DNA of 64,000 nt from Anaerolineaceae bacterium (GTDB lineage Bacteria > Chloroflexota > Anaerolineae > Aggregatilineales > Phototrophicaceae): NCBI GenBank assembly GCA_020634115.1, contig JACKCH010000010.1, forward strand, positions 992,001 to 1,056,000, read 5' to 3'. Below, in pieces: positions 42,733 to 51,059 of the stretch. The position numbers and the translations under genes are program-made. Numbering within the stretch: position 1 is the first letter of the stretch; each line of letters begins with the position of its first letter. The notes beneath the pieces are model-generated. The model did no database searches. It was not told the DNA's origin and saw only the letters and a list, made by a program, of their open reading frames with translations.

Positions 42733-44685
42733 TTAGGATGAGGGTGTAGAGGTGCGCTGCTCCTCTGGCGTCGGTTGGTACTGGTCGGCGAAATACTCCA
42801 GAATATAACGATGGATGAAGATCATGCCGCCGCCCACCTGCCGCATGAGCCGCCGGTCTTTGACATAGGCGAAAAAGTGGTCAAACCGCCTTGGTGCGAC
42901 GCCACTCCGCCACAGTACAATCCGCAGGGTAATGTGTTTGAAGGCACCAACTACCAAGGCAACCAACCAGACACCCAGCCCATAAACCAGCCCGATATCC
43001 GGCCCCGCACCCAGCCCGTAAATCAGCCCGACAACCACTCCGGCAACCAGATTATCCCGAGAACCCTGATTAATTCGTGATCGCTGAACTGGTAAATTGG
43101 TGCCATCCAGCTTATCAAACAACCCGCTGACCAATCCAACAACCGGCCCGCCAACCAACCAGGCAATCGGCACGCTAAACAGCCCGCTAATCAGCCAAGC
43201 AAACAGCCCGATACCCAGCCAAGCAATCAGCCCGATACCCAGTCCGCCAACCAACCCGTAATAATGCCAAGCAAACAGCCCGAAAAGCAGCCCGTAAAGT
43301 AGCCCGGAAAGCAGCCCGAAAAGTAGTCCAATAACCAATCCAGGAATGGTCAAACGCAGCACATCATAGAGCCATTTGCGACCTGGCAACCAATCACGGT
43401 GCAATTCTTTCACGTAAAAAGTGGTTTGTTCATGTCCTTGCATATGCCAGCCCAGCCATCCAAGGCAATCTTCAGTTTCGTCACGGGTATAGGGGCGAAC
43501 AGTGTCATCAACCGGGGCAGTTTGCAACTGGCGGTCAATGTACGGTTCGATGATAAGGTGTTGCACCTGTTGGATGGTTGTATCAACGGGTTGGATAAAG
43601 GCGGTCACTGCTACCGCGTCTCGATCATAGTAGGTAGCGATTAAAATGTTTAAGAACACCGGTTTGCGGGCTTCCCGCCAAACTTCGTTATCCTGCCTGA
43701 GCATATCCAGGATGGCGGTTATTGTCTCTGGTGGGATACGCTGTTTAAGGTAGCCTTCGGCTTCTGCCGGGGTCAGGGGCTGTATTTCGATGGCGTTGTG
43801 TGTCGCCAACTTCGCTTTGAGTGCCTCGTATTCCGCCGTGCGGCTGCATAGTGCAACTTTATGACCGGCAGTCATGAAGATGTTGACGGCGTCCAGATAG
43901 TCCCGGCGGTGCGCTTCGGCGACTTCATCCAGGCCATCCAGCAGGAAGATCAGCCGCTTGTTTTTGACCAGTTCCACTGCCTGTTTCTTCTTCAGTCCAT
44001 AGGGCGAGCGTCTCAATTCTTCGATCACCCACTCATGAATCGGTTTGCGCCCCACCGCCCAGATGGAGAGATTGAGAACAACCGGAAGAGGCCAGGTATC
44101 GCGTCCTTCGGCTTCATCCAGCAGTTTTTCGGCCAGTTGCAACAGCAGCACCGATTTCCCGCTGCCGGGTTCGCCCAGGATGAGCAGTTTGCCTCCCACA
44201 TCATGGAAAACCTGGGCAATCGTTTCAGGATTATTGGGGATGGTCTGTGGAGCTTGTTGTTCGTCATGCCTAACCAGCCGCATGAGATTCTGCAAGAAAC
44301 CGCCTGTGGGCTGTGGCGTTTTGGCCTGTGGAATGGTGTAACCAGTATATCCCGCCGAATCCCCGGCCTGTTCTGGCGCGGTCTTGAGGCCAATATCGAA
44401 CTGGGCGTCCCGCAGTGCGTCTTTCAGTACGCCGTCAATCCACGTCCGGCGCACATTCTCGATCAGCGCCCGGCGCAATTGTTGGTCATAGGTGAGTATG
44501 GGAGATGATTCGGCGGTGGACTGGCCGCGAAGTTCATCCATAAGTGTAATCAGTTCTATAGGAAGGCCAATAATGGCAACAATTAGCGCGATGCCTACCT
44601 GTGGTATAGCCACCAAGTAGATGATTAGTGCCAGTGTAGATACCAGCAGTAATGTGACAATAGCAACCCGCAAAATCCGCATCAA
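42733..44685 (-). CDS. Membrane-anchored NACHT-family STAND NTPase
   Basis: The 650-residue protein has two N-terminal hydrophobic helices (about 4-48), a cytoplasmic linker, then a NACHT NTPase: Walker A GEPGSGKS (about 167), Walker B LIFLLDGLDEV (about 245) with the small-residue-rich acidic stretch typical of NACHT, and CSRTAEYEAL (sensor 1). Residues about 430-600 are a membrane region built from repeated GLxxGLLxGL-like steps. It ends with a conserved-looking segment IFIHRYILEYFA near residue 620. NACHT proteins are signal-gated oligomerising NTPases, and some bacterial ones act in phage defence. Here no partner gene is adjacent, so a defence role is only a possibility. The Gly-rich membrane part could be the effector. 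Confidence 0.82.
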   Translation of the reverse strand: MMRILRVAIVTLLLVSTLALIIYLVAIPQVGIALIVAIIGLPIELITLMDELRGQSTAESSPILTYDQQLRRALIENVRRTWIDGVLKDALRDAQFDIGLKTAPEQAGDSAGYTGYTIPQAKTPQPTGGFLQNLMRLVRHDEQQAPQTIPNNPETIAQVFHDVGGKLLILGEPGSGKSVLLLQLAEKLLDEAEGRDTWPLPVVLNLSIWAVGRKPIHEWVIEELRRSPYGLKKKQAVELVKNKRLIFLLDGLDEVAEAHRRDYLDAVNIFMTAGHKVALCSRTAEYEALKAKLATHNAIEIQPLTPAEAEGYLKQRIPPETITAILDMLRQDNEVWREARKPVFLNILIATYYDRDAVAVTAFIQPVDTTIQQVQHLIIEPYIDRQLQTAPVDDTVRPYTRDETEDCLGWLGWHMQGHEQTTFYVKELHRDWLPGRKWLYDVLRLTIPGLVIGLLFGLLSGLLYGLLFGLFAWHYYGLVGGLGIGLIAWLGIGLFAWLISGLFSVPIAWLVGGPVVGLVSGLFDKLDGTNLPVQRSRINQGSRDNLVAGVVVGLIYGLGAGPDIGLVYGLGVWLVALVVGAFKHITLRIVLWRSGVAPRRFDHFFAYVKDRRLMRQVGGGMIFIHRYILEYFADQYQPTPEEQRTSTPSS

Positions 44686-44826
44686 TTCCCCCTATTGGCG
44701 ACGTGCTTACCGCCCTGGTTGAATTGTAGCATATTGGGGGGAGTCTGCCCCTGAAATGATCCCTGTACTGTAAAATAAAGACAGGGAAATCATGCTCGTA
44801 TAGGTATCTTCACGGAGGGCAGTAAA

Positions 44827-45210
44827 ATGAAAACCACGATGTTTCCCGAACATCCCCAGGCGAAATCACCAGCGGGCGCGGACATCCGTTACCTGATGCA
44901 CGGTCCAACCGGCGATATGATCCACAGCACCGTCCCGCCACGTCAGATCAACCGGGCGACGGTACACGCCACCGTCAGCGAGTTCTGGTACATCCTGGAG
45001 GGACACGGGGAAATCTGGCGCGATGATGGGGCAGAGAGCGGTGTCACGACCCTGGTTCCCGGCGTCTCGATTGATATTCCGGTGGGGACGAAATTTCAGT
45101 ACCGGAATGTCGGGGACGCCGATTTGAAGTTCATTTGCGTCACTATGCCGCCCTGGCAGGGCGACTCCGAGGCAACGCTTATCCAGGGGAAATGGCAGCC
45201 GACAGTGTAG
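44827..45210 (+). CDS. Small cupin-domain protein
   Basis: This 127-residue single-domain protein has a cupin fold. Motif 1 lies around HATVSEFWYILEGHGEIWRD and motif 2 around PGVSIDIPVGTKFQYRNVG. The usual two-His-one-Glu metal set is only partly evident: His at HATVSEFW, Glu in EFWYILEG, and no His in the second motif. Metal binding is therefore uncertain. Such proteins may be sugar or acid isomerases, oxygenases or simple binding proteins. A purine-rich GGAGGGCAGTAAA stretch precedes the ATG. It is monocistronic and convergent with the cobalt/nickel transporter operon. Confidence 0.8.
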   Translation: MKTTMFPEHPQAKSPAGADIRYLMHGPTGDMIHSTVPPRQINRATVHATVSEFWYILEGHGEIWRDDGAESGVTTLVPGVSIDIPVGTKFQYRNVGDADLKFICVTMPPWQGDSEATLIQGKWQPTV

Positions 45211-45312
45211 TCGTGATCGCCCGTCCGGTGATTTTATCGTGTGTTCCGTTTTGGTTTGGGTGGCGAGATGACCGCCGTCGGTGCGCAGTGCATTGATACT
45301 CTGGGTTTTCCC

Positions 45313-46053
45313 TCATTCGGGCGTCTCGAGGCCGTGCCGCTCCATGAGTTCGCGGTCATAGAGGATGGTTTCCGCCGGCCCGTTGGCGACGATCTCACCG
45401 GCATTCAGCACGATGGCGTGGCTGCACAGTTCGGCTGCCAGCCGCATGTCGTGGGTGCTGATGAACAGGGTTTGCTGCGCGAAGGTTTTCAGGCGTTGCA
45501 TCAGGTCGCGGCGGGCGCGCGGGTCGAGTCCCGCTGACGGTTCGTCCAAGGCGAGGATGCGGGTATCCATCGTGAGGACGGTGGCGAGGGCGATACGCTT
45601 CTTTTCGCCCACGCTCAGATGATACGACACCCGGTCAGCGTAGGCCGCCATGCCAACCTGTTCCAGCGCATGGGCGACTCGTTCCTGCACGGCGGGTTCA
45701 GGCAGTCCCATGTAGCGGGCTGCGAAAGCCACGTCATCGTAGACACGCGGCGAGAAAAGCTGGTCGTCGGGGTTCTGGAACACCAGCCCGACCCAGGCGC
45801 GGATTTGCGGGATGGTTTTGTCCGACAGCGGCAGCCCGCAGATCGAAATCGTCCCGGCGCTGGCCCGCAGCACGCCGTTGAGCAAGAGCAGCAGCGTGGA
45901 CTTGCCACTCCCATTTGCGCCCACCAGCGCCACTTTCTGACCGGGGGCAATAGAGAATCCCACGTCCCGTAGCGCGGGATGGCCGTCAGGGTAGTGAAAG
46001 GTGAGGTTGTGGACTTCAATGTCGGGTGCAGGGTGTGTTTCGGGCATCACCAT
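45313..46053 (-). CDS. cbiO: Nickel/cobalt ECF transporter ATP-binding protein (CbiO type)
   Basis: A 246-residue ABC ATPase of the energy-coupling-factor type with Walker A GANGSGKST, Q-loop FQNPDDQLFSP (the extended QNPDDQ form is typical of ECF ATPases), signature LSVGEKKRIALA, Walker B ILALDEPSAGLDP and the switch His in ISTHDMRLA. It energises metal uptake with CbiQ and CbiM encoded upstream on the same strand. The start overlaps the cbiQ stop by 7 nt; a second in-frame ATG two codons later is possible. Nickel and cobalt systems cannot be separated by sequence alone here. Confidence 0.92.
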   Translation of the reverse strand: MVMPETHPAPDIEVHNLTFHYPDGHPALRDVGFSIAPGQKVALVGANGSGKSTLLLLLNGVLRASAGTISICGLPLSDKTIPQIRAWVGLVFQNPDDQLFSPRVYDDVAFAARYMGLPEPAVQERVAHALEQVGMAAYADRVSYHLSVGEKKRIALATVLTMDTRILALDEPSAGLDPRARRDLMQRLKTFAQQTLFISTHDMRLAAELCSHAIVLNAGEIVANGPAETILYDRELMERHGLETPE

Positions 46054-46841
46054 CTCACTATGATTTGAATCAGGATAACCGTCACCACCGGGATAGCTCC
46101 CAGGCTGATCGCCCGCCAGGTGAGCGGCACGGGTTCGTGTCGTATCATACGGCCATTATAGCCGCGTGCCAGCATCGCGGCATACACCCGTTCGCTGCGT
46201 TCGTAGCTGCGTAAAAAGAGATTGCCGACCATCCCGCCCGCCACCCGCGCCCGCCACAGCAGACTCCCGCCGGGGCGAAGGCCGGGCATCACGCCGCTGC
46301 GGGCGGCTCTGGCACGGAGCAGCCGTTCGGCTTCGTCTTTCAGGGTGAACAGATAGCGATACATGAAGCCGATAATCGCCACCAGCGTTGCGGGGACGCC
46401 CATGTGCGCCAGGGCGTCCAATAGATCGTTGAAATCGGTTGTGAGCGACAGCAGCAGCGCGACGTGCATCGCTAACCAGCTCTTCAGCACAATACCCATG
46501 AAGCGGGCGAGACCGGCATCGGTGATGACCAGCCCGGCCAGCGCCGTGATCGGGCGTCCCGGCGTGGTGAAGAGCAGCGTCACCGCGACCAGCGCGAACG
46601 GCAGCGCGACCCCGGCTAACCGGCTCAGTCGCCACGCGCTCACCCGGGCGATGGCGGCCAGAACGCCAATCAGCGTCCAGAGTAACGGGTAGGCTACCCA
46701 GGCCGAATCGGGAGTCAGGAGGATACCGAGGATCAACAGGAGCGCCGCAACCACCTTCACCCGCGCATCCAGACGTTGCAAAGGACTGTCTACCGGCGCG
46801 GCGTGCTGTGAAAACGGGTTCGCGGCGTTCACAGGGTTCAC
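46047..46841 (-). CDS. cbiQ: Nickel/cobalt ECF transporter T component (CbiQ type)
   Basis: The 264-residue membrane protein is the transmembrane coupling subunit. It has about five helices and the characteristic cytoplasmic Arg-containing motifs: AERLLRARAARSG and the later SYERSERVYAAMLARGYNG, which match the two A-R-G-type coupling helices that contact the ATPases. It sits between cbiM (5 nt away) and cbiO (overlapping), which is the standard order. Confidence 0.92.
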   Translation of the reverse strand: MNPVNAANPFSQHAAPVDSPLQRLDARVKVVAALLLILGILLTPDSAWVAYPLLWTLIGVLAAIARVSAWRLSRLAGVALPFALVAVTLLFTTPGRPITALAGLVITDAGLARFMGIVLKSWLAMHVALLLSLTTDFNDLLDALAHMGVPATLVAIIGFMYRYLFTLKDEAERLLRARAARSGVMPGLRPGGSLLWRARVAGGMVGNLFLRSYERSERVYAAMLARGYNGRMIRHEPVPLTWRAISLGAIPVVTVILIQIIVRW

Positions 46842-46846
46842 AGGCG

Positions 46847-47803
46847 CTAACCGGAAACGGACTGTTCAGGTGAGTGCGCCCGCTTTGCCGGTTGGTGATT
46901 GGCGAGTTTGCCCATGCCGAATCCCATCGCGCCGACCAGCAGCACACCGATGACGCCAGCGGCAATCGTGGTGAAGGTCTCACTCTGGATAAAGGGGACG
47001 GTGTAATCCGGGAGCAGAGTGTAGGCCGGTTCTTCGGCCTTATCGAGAAAACCCTGATCTTCCGCTACTCGTTCCAGGCCATCCGGGTTGGGATTTGCCA
47101 GCGGGGAAGCAAACGCCAGCGCCAGCGCAATCACCAGTCCCACCGCAACCCAGCGTGACCCCCGGTTGGCTGCCGTGTGATCGAGTAAATCCGGGCGGGT
47201 CTGGCGGACAAAGGCGACTGCTGCCACCGTGATGAGCGCCTCGCCCAGGCCGATCAGGATATGGACGCCGATCATCGTCGGCAGAGCGATGTTCAGCGGG
47301 GATGTGCCGGATACGGCCAATTCGAGCGCGGTGGCGATGGACGCGACCACCACCCCCAGCCAGGCACCGACCCCCGCGCCCACCAGTCCGGCGGTTGGCG
47401 TGCGTCCCAGCAGGCCTCTCATCCCGGTGTAGACGGTGTAGCCCACCAATCCGCTGATGATGCCCATATTGACCACGTTGAAGCCCAGCGCCAGCAAACC
47501 GCCGTCCTGAAACACGACAGCCTGGACTCCGATGACGCTCGCCATGACCAGCACCATCGCCCAGGGGCCGAGGAAGATGGCGACCAGCGTCGCGCCGAGA
47601 AGATGCCCGGACGTGCCACCGGCAACCGGGAAGTTGAGCATCTGTGCCGCGAAAACGAAGGCCGCCAGGATACCCATTAAGGGAATCTGGCGTTCGCCAA
47701 GCTGTTTTTGCGTTTGCCGGAGCGCGATACCCAGCAAGACGATAAATAAAACCCACCCGAATATAGAAACCGGCACGCTGAGAAAACCGTCGGGAATGTG
47801 CAT
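46847..47803 (-). CDS. cbiM: Nickel/cobalt ECF transporter S component, CbiM with fused PDGLE (CbiN/NikN) domain
   Basis: The substrate-binding membrane subunit has about six helices in the CbiM core (LNFPVAGGTSGHLLGATLVA contains the conserved His of the metal site) and then a linker with NPDGLERVAEDQGF, a PDGLE-type CbiN/NikN domain, and a final helix. In structurally studied NikM proteins the free N-terminus Met1-His2 helps bind the metal. I therefore favour the start at 47803, which gives MHIPDGFLS, although the ATG at 47824 has the better ribosome-binding site (AAAGGCTGTGAG) and would add seven residues. It leads the cbiMQO operon and diverges from a Fur-family gene. Confidence 0.9.
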   Translation of the reverse strand: MHIPDGFLSVPVSIFGWVLFIVLLGIALRQTQKQLGERQIPLMGILAAFVFAAQMLNFPVAGGTSGHLLGATLVAIFLGPWAMVLVMASVIGVQAVVFQDGGLLALGFNVVNMGIISGLVGYTVYTGMRGLLGRTPTAGLVGAGVGAWLGVVVASIATALELAVSGTSPLNIALPTMIGVHILIGLGEALITVAAVAFVRQTRPDLLDHTAANRGSRWVAVGLVIALALAFASPLANPNPDGLERVAEDQGFLDKAEEPAYTLLPDYTVPFIQSETFTTIAAGVIGVLLVGAMGFGMGKLANHQPAKRAHSPEQSVSG

Positions 47804-47838
47804 TGCCAGGAATGTTGGAAACATCTCACAGCCTTTGT

Positions 47839-47859
47839 TGTAATATCTTACATCTGTAA
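47839..47859. promoter_or_regulatory. Three alternating TGTAA/TTACA half-sites in the cbiM leader, candidate Fur-family box
   Basis: TGTAA (47839-47843), TTACA (47848-47852) and TGTAA (47855-47859) form two overlapping inverted repeats. They lie between the cbiM promoter and its start codon, and upstream of the divergent fur-family gene, so both could be controlled by that metalloregulator. Confidence 0.5.
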
Positions 47860-47881
47860 TCTATTATATATCTAATTCTGG

Positions 47882-47910
47882 ATTATACTTGGATTGGGGG
47901 ACATTAGCAA
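47882..47910 (-). promoter_or_regulatory. cbiM promoter
   Basis: On the minus strand TTGCTA (reverse complement of 47905-47910) and TATAAT (reverse complement of 47882-47887) are 17 bp apart. This would give a leader of about 50-70 nt that carries the TGTAA repeats. Confidence 0.65.
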
Positions 47911-47931
47911 CCAGAATGCAAAGGTAAGGCG

Positions 47932-48378
47932 ATGGATACCACGACCATCATTGAGCAGATTCAGGCCAGAGGGGAGCGAATCACCCTGTCACGCCGCCTG
48001 GTGATTGACGCATTAGGCCACACGCACGAACACCTGACGATCAACGACATTCAGGGCCATATTCAGGCGCAAAATCCTGCCCATCCGGTGAGCGATACCA
48101 CCGTCTACCGGATATTACAGTGGTTGAAGGATTTGGGGTGGGTTTCGCAGACGGATATGGGGCAAACCGGGATTGTCTACGCTCTGATGAGTGATCCCTG
48201 CCACCACCACTTAATCTGTTTAACCTGCGGAGCAACCATCACCATTGAAGATGCCGCGTTTGTTCCGCTACGAGAGCAGCTCAGTCGAGACTACGGTTTT
48301 GAGGTGCGTGTGGATCACATGGCAATCTACGGACAGTGTGCACAATGCCGCCAGGAACAGTCCCATTCTTGCCAATAG
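47932..48378 (+). CDS. Fur-family metalloregulator
   Basis: The 148-residue protein has the Fur winged helix (RRLVIDALGHTHEHLTINDI, VSDTTVYRILQWLKDLGWV) and the C-terminal dimerisation domain with the CHHHLICLTCG cluster and a second CAQC, forming the structural zinc site. The group (Fur, Zur, Nur, PerR, Mur) cannot be fixed from sequence alone. Its position, divergent from an ECF nickel/cobalt transporter with shared upstream half-sites, favours nickel, cobalt or zinc sensing. AAGGTAAGG precedes the ATG. Confidence 0.92.
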   Translation: MDTTTIIEQIQARGERITLSRRLVIDALGHTHEHLTINDIQGHIQAQNPAHPVSDTTVYRILQWLKDLGWVSQTDMGQTGIVYALMSDPCHHHLICLTCGATITIEDAAFVPLREQLSRDYGFEVRVDHMAIYGQCAQCRQEQSHSCQ

Positions 48379-48425
48379 CTGTATGTTTGCACCGGGAGGG
48401 GATTCTTCCTCAATCGCTATTCTTA

Positions 48426-48470
48426 GGAAAATGTTTCCACTGTTCGGAAAATATGATTGACTTGCGGAAA
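48426..48470 (+). promoter_or_regulatory. Phased GGAAA half-sites and GGAAA-ATG-TTTCC palindrome upstream of iclR
   Basis: GGAAA occurs at 48426, 48446 and 48466, exactly 20 bp apart, on one face of the helix. The first pairs with TTTCC at 48434-48438 with a 3-bp spacer, which resembles the E. coli IclR box (TGGAAATNATTTCCA). Confidence 0.55.
48435..48449. promoter_or_regulatory. IclR-type operator, copy 1 (iclR promoter)
   Basis: TTCCAC-TGT-TCGGAA matches the palindrome TTCCAC-N3-GTGGAA at 10 of 12 arm positions. It lies 7 bp upstream of the iclR -35 box. Perfect copies occur at 59464-59478 and 63615-63629. Confidence 0.6.
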
Positions 48471-48486
48471 TATCTGGTGCTACTGT
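48457..48486 (+). promoter_or_regulatory. Promoter of iclR
   Basis: TTGACT (48457-48462) and TACTGT (48481-48486) are 18 bp apart. The start codon is 37 nt downstream of the -10. Transcription may continue through the transporter and aldolase genes, since no good separate promoter or terminator is visible before 51.0 kb. Confidence 0.6.
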
Positions 48487-48522
48487 AAGGACAAAATACG
48501 TTCTTTGTAGTGAAGTCTATTG

Positions 48523-49293
48523 ATGACAAAAGCAGTTCAGACCATCGAGCGGGCTTTTAAGATTATAGAAATCCTGGGCAATGCGGATTATTATCTCGGT
48601 ATTTCCGAAATTGCCCAGCGAAGTGATCTTCCTCTTGCAACCACCCACCGCCTGCTCGCCACGTTGCTCAAGCTGGGCTATGTCGAACAAAATCCTGAAA
48701 CGAACAAATACACGCTTGGCGTTCACATCCTGCAACTGCGTGGCGCGGTGATCGAACAGCTTAACCTCGGTATTCAAGCGATGCCCATCATGAAAATGCT
48801 GATGGATCGCGTGGGGGAGACGGTTCACCTCGCGGTGCTGAACGAAGGCGAAATTGTGTATATCGAGCGTGTTGAAGGGCTGCGTACGCAGGGCATGTAT
48901 ACGCGAATCGGTAAACGCGCCCCGGCGCATTGCACCGCCCTCGGCAAAGTGATGCTTTCCAACCTGCCGGAAGAATTCTGGTATGAGGATGTTGTCAACC
49001 GGCGGGGTCTTAGATCGTTTTCTGAAACTACGATTACGTCGGTTAATGTGTTGCGGCAGGAACTGCAACGCACACGGGAACGCGGCTATGCCGTTGACAA
49101 TGGCGAAACCGGTGAACGGGTGCGCTGCGTTGCTGCGCCGATCCGTGACTATACCGGGCAGGTTGTCGCCGCCCTTAGCATTTCCGGGCCACAGACTCAG
49201 ATTACCGCTGACCGTGTACCAGACCTGGGGCAGTCCGTGTGTAAGGCTGCCGACATGATCTCAAACAAACTCGGTTTTGCTGTCAGCCGGTGA
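48523..49293 (+). CDS. IclR-family transcriptional regulator
   Basis: The 256-residue protein has an N-terminal winged helix (YLGISEIAQRSDLPLATTHRLLATLLKLGYVEQ) and a C-terminal IclR effector domain (about 80-250: AVLNEGEIVYIERVEG, PAHCTALGKVMLSNLP, GYAVDNGETGERVRCVAAPI, LSISGP). IclR regulators respond to small carboxylates or sugar acids. The ATG at 48523 follows an in-frame TTG; I take the ATG. It heads the sialic-acid region, and its own promoter carries an operator also found before two other operons in the region, so it is the probable regional regulator. Confidence 0.93.
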   Translation: MTKAVQTIERAFKIIEILGNADYYLGISEIAQRSDLPLATTHRLLATLLKLGYVEQNPETNKYTLGVHILQLRGAVIEQLNLGIQAMPIMKMLMDRVGETVHLAVLNEGEIVYIERVEGLRTQGMYTRIGKRAPAHCTALGKVMLSNLPEEFWYEDVVNRRGLRSFSETTITSVNVLRQELQRTRERGYAVDNGETGERVRCVAAPIRDYTGQVVAALSISGPQTQITADRVPDLGQSVCKAADMISNKLGFAVSR

Positions 49294-49417
49294 GTCCGCT
49301 ATTGATAATTTGACCTGCTCTGAAGATCCGTTGAGTAGAAGGGAGAAGTCGCCATCATTCAGACCGTTGAGGCCAGGGATTAATACCATAAGATCAATTT
49401 TGCAAGGAGACTCTTTC

Positions 49418-50995
49418 ATGAACAAAAAAACTGTAGGATTTCTGCTGTGCATCGTGTTGCTGCTGATTCTCGTCCCAGTTACCGCCCAGGAAGGTGGTGG
49501 TGGCGGCACCTTGATCGGTGCATTTGATGTGGGGCCAGGTGGCGCGCCTCATGTAATTCCGTTTTTCGACACAGCCGGACGTACCTGGCTTTCCAAAATC
49601 TGGAGTCCGCTGATTAGTTGGAACGCGGATATGAGCGCACTCACCCCGCAACTGGCGACGGAATGGTCGTCCAATGAAGACGCGACGGTGTGGACATTCA
49701 AGCTGCGCGAAGGTGTCCTGTGGCATGACGGCGAACCTTTCACCGCGGCTGATGTGGTGTTTTCGCTGGAACTGGCGCTGAATCCCGAAGCAGGGACGAG
49801 CTTCCCGGCGTTCTCGCAGCTTGATCCCAAAGATGTGGTTTCGATTGTCGCAGTTGATGATCTCACGGTAGAAATTACGCTGACCGAGCCGAATCCGCGT
49901 CTGCCCTTCTTCATGATTTTCGCGTGGGTGCTGCCACAGCACGCTTTGGGTGACATCAACCCGGCGGATTACCAGAATCTGGATTGGTTCTTCACCAACC
50001 CGATTGGCACCGGGCCGTTCATGCACGAAGAATACGTTGCGGATCAGTTCTGGTCGCTGGTGCCGAACCCGAATTACTGGAATGGTGCGCCGAAGCTGGA
50101 TCACCTGATTAACCGCTATTTCGAGGATGAAACCTCGGCGGTGCTGGCGCTGGAAAGTGGCGAAATCCAATTCACCTATACCAGCGGCGATGTCGCGCTG
50201 CGCCTGCAGGCCGAAGGCAAATATCAGACCTATGCCGGGCCATCGGGCGTGACGAACTATTTCATCTTCAATCTTCGTAACCCGGCGTTCCAGGATGAGC
50301 GCGTGCGCCAGGCATTCCTGTATGCCATTGATCGGCAGGCGATCACTGAGACAGTGCTTCAAGGGACAGCGCAGGTCGTACCGTGTATCTCCCCGTTCCC
50401 GGCGATGTGGCCGGATGCTGCCGAACTGAATGACTACGCCTACAACCCGGAACTCGCCCAGCAACTGCTCCAGGAAGCGGGCTATGACGCCGGCCAGGCA
50501 TTCGAGATTGCGACGTACTATAGCAGCCAGTTCCACCTGGACGCGCTCGCGGCGCAGCAGGCGTTCCTGGCCCAGATTGGCGTCAATGTTCTGCCATTGA
50601 CTCAGGATGTGCCGACTTATAACTCGTACTTCTACACTGGCGAAGGTTGGGATATTTCCTATCGTGGTGTGGGCGTGAACGTCGGCAACTTCCCGTTCGC
50701 GTTCTATGAGCCAGGTGGTCAGCCGACGACGGACGGTCTGCCGCTGCAAGGCGAGTCGTTCCCTGAACTGCAGGCGCTGATTGACGCGGCTCGCGTGGAA
50801 GCTGACGCCGATGCCTACCTGGGATACCTGCAGGACATTTGCAAATTCCAGAATGAACACGCGCTGGAAGGCTATATGTGGACTGCGACCCGTTTTGGCA
50901 CAGCGGCCAACAGCCTGGTTGACTTCTACTGGTTCCCGGCAGCCGGTGGCGGCCCATACGAAGACCACGCCGAACTATGGTCGGTGGGTGAGTAA
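49418..50995 (+). CDS. ABC transporter substrate-binding protein, family 5 (peptide/nickel/sialic-acid type)
   Basis: The 525-residue protein has a signal peptide (MNKKTVGFLLCIVLLLILV...TA, cut near residue 23) and the SBP family 5 fold: LATEWSSNEDATVWTFKLRE, VLWHDGEPFTAADVVFSLE, the GTGPF motif, and RQAFLYAIDRQAI. I start at ATG 49418 with AAGGAG upstream; the frame is open 47 codons further but that part is not protein-like. The family takes up peptides, nickel or sugars, and some members (SatA, SiaE type) bind sialic acid. The context here favours sialic acid or a sialoside. No lipobox Cys is evident. Confidence 0.92.
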   Translation: MNKKTVGFLLCIVLLLILVPVTAQEGGGGGTLIGAFDVGPGGAPHVIPFFDTAGRTWLSKIWSPLISWNADMSALTPQLATEWSSNEDATVWTFKLREGVLWHDGEPFTAADVVFSLELALNPEAGTSFPAFSQLDPKDVVSIVAVDDLTVEITLTEPNPRLPFFMIFAWVLPQHALGDINPADYQNLDWFFTNPIGTGPFMHEEYVADQFWSLVPNPNYWNGAPKLDHLINRYFEDETSAVLALESGEIQFTYTSGDVALRLQAEGKYQTYAGPSGVTNYFIFNLRNPAFQDERVRQAFLYAIDRQAITETVLQGTAQVVPCISPFPAMWPDAAELNDYAYNPELAQQLLQEAGYDAGQAFEIATYYSSQFHLDALAAQQAFLAQIGVNVLPLTQDVPTYNSYFYTGEGWDISYRGVGVNVGNFPFAFYEPGGQPTTDGLPLQGESFPELQALIDAARVEADADAYLGYLQDICKFQNEHALEGYMWTATRFGTAANSLVDFYWFPAAGGGPYEDHAELWSVGE

Positions 50996-51015
50996 TCGTT
51001 AGTTTTCTCAACACG

Positions 51016-51037
51016 AGGGCGGTCTTCGGATCGCCCT
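51016..51037 (+). terminator. Intercistronic hairpin with UUCG tetraloop
   Basis: GGGCGGTC pairs with GATCGCCC (one G-U) around TTCG, closed by C-G, which makes a cUUCGg tetraloop, one of the most stable RNA loops known. TTT follows. It lies between the binding protein and the first permease, where such a stem usually raises binding-protein mRNA level relative to the permeases. Confidence 0.7.
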
Positions 51038-51059
51038 TTAGCCGTACCGGATTTACTCA

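Noticed and set aside
49394..50968. A 524-codon open frame antisense to the transporter binding-protein gene
   Set aside because: It mirrors the codon pattern of a strong SBP family 5 gene with signal peptide and ribosome-binding site; the antisense product has no recognisable domain.
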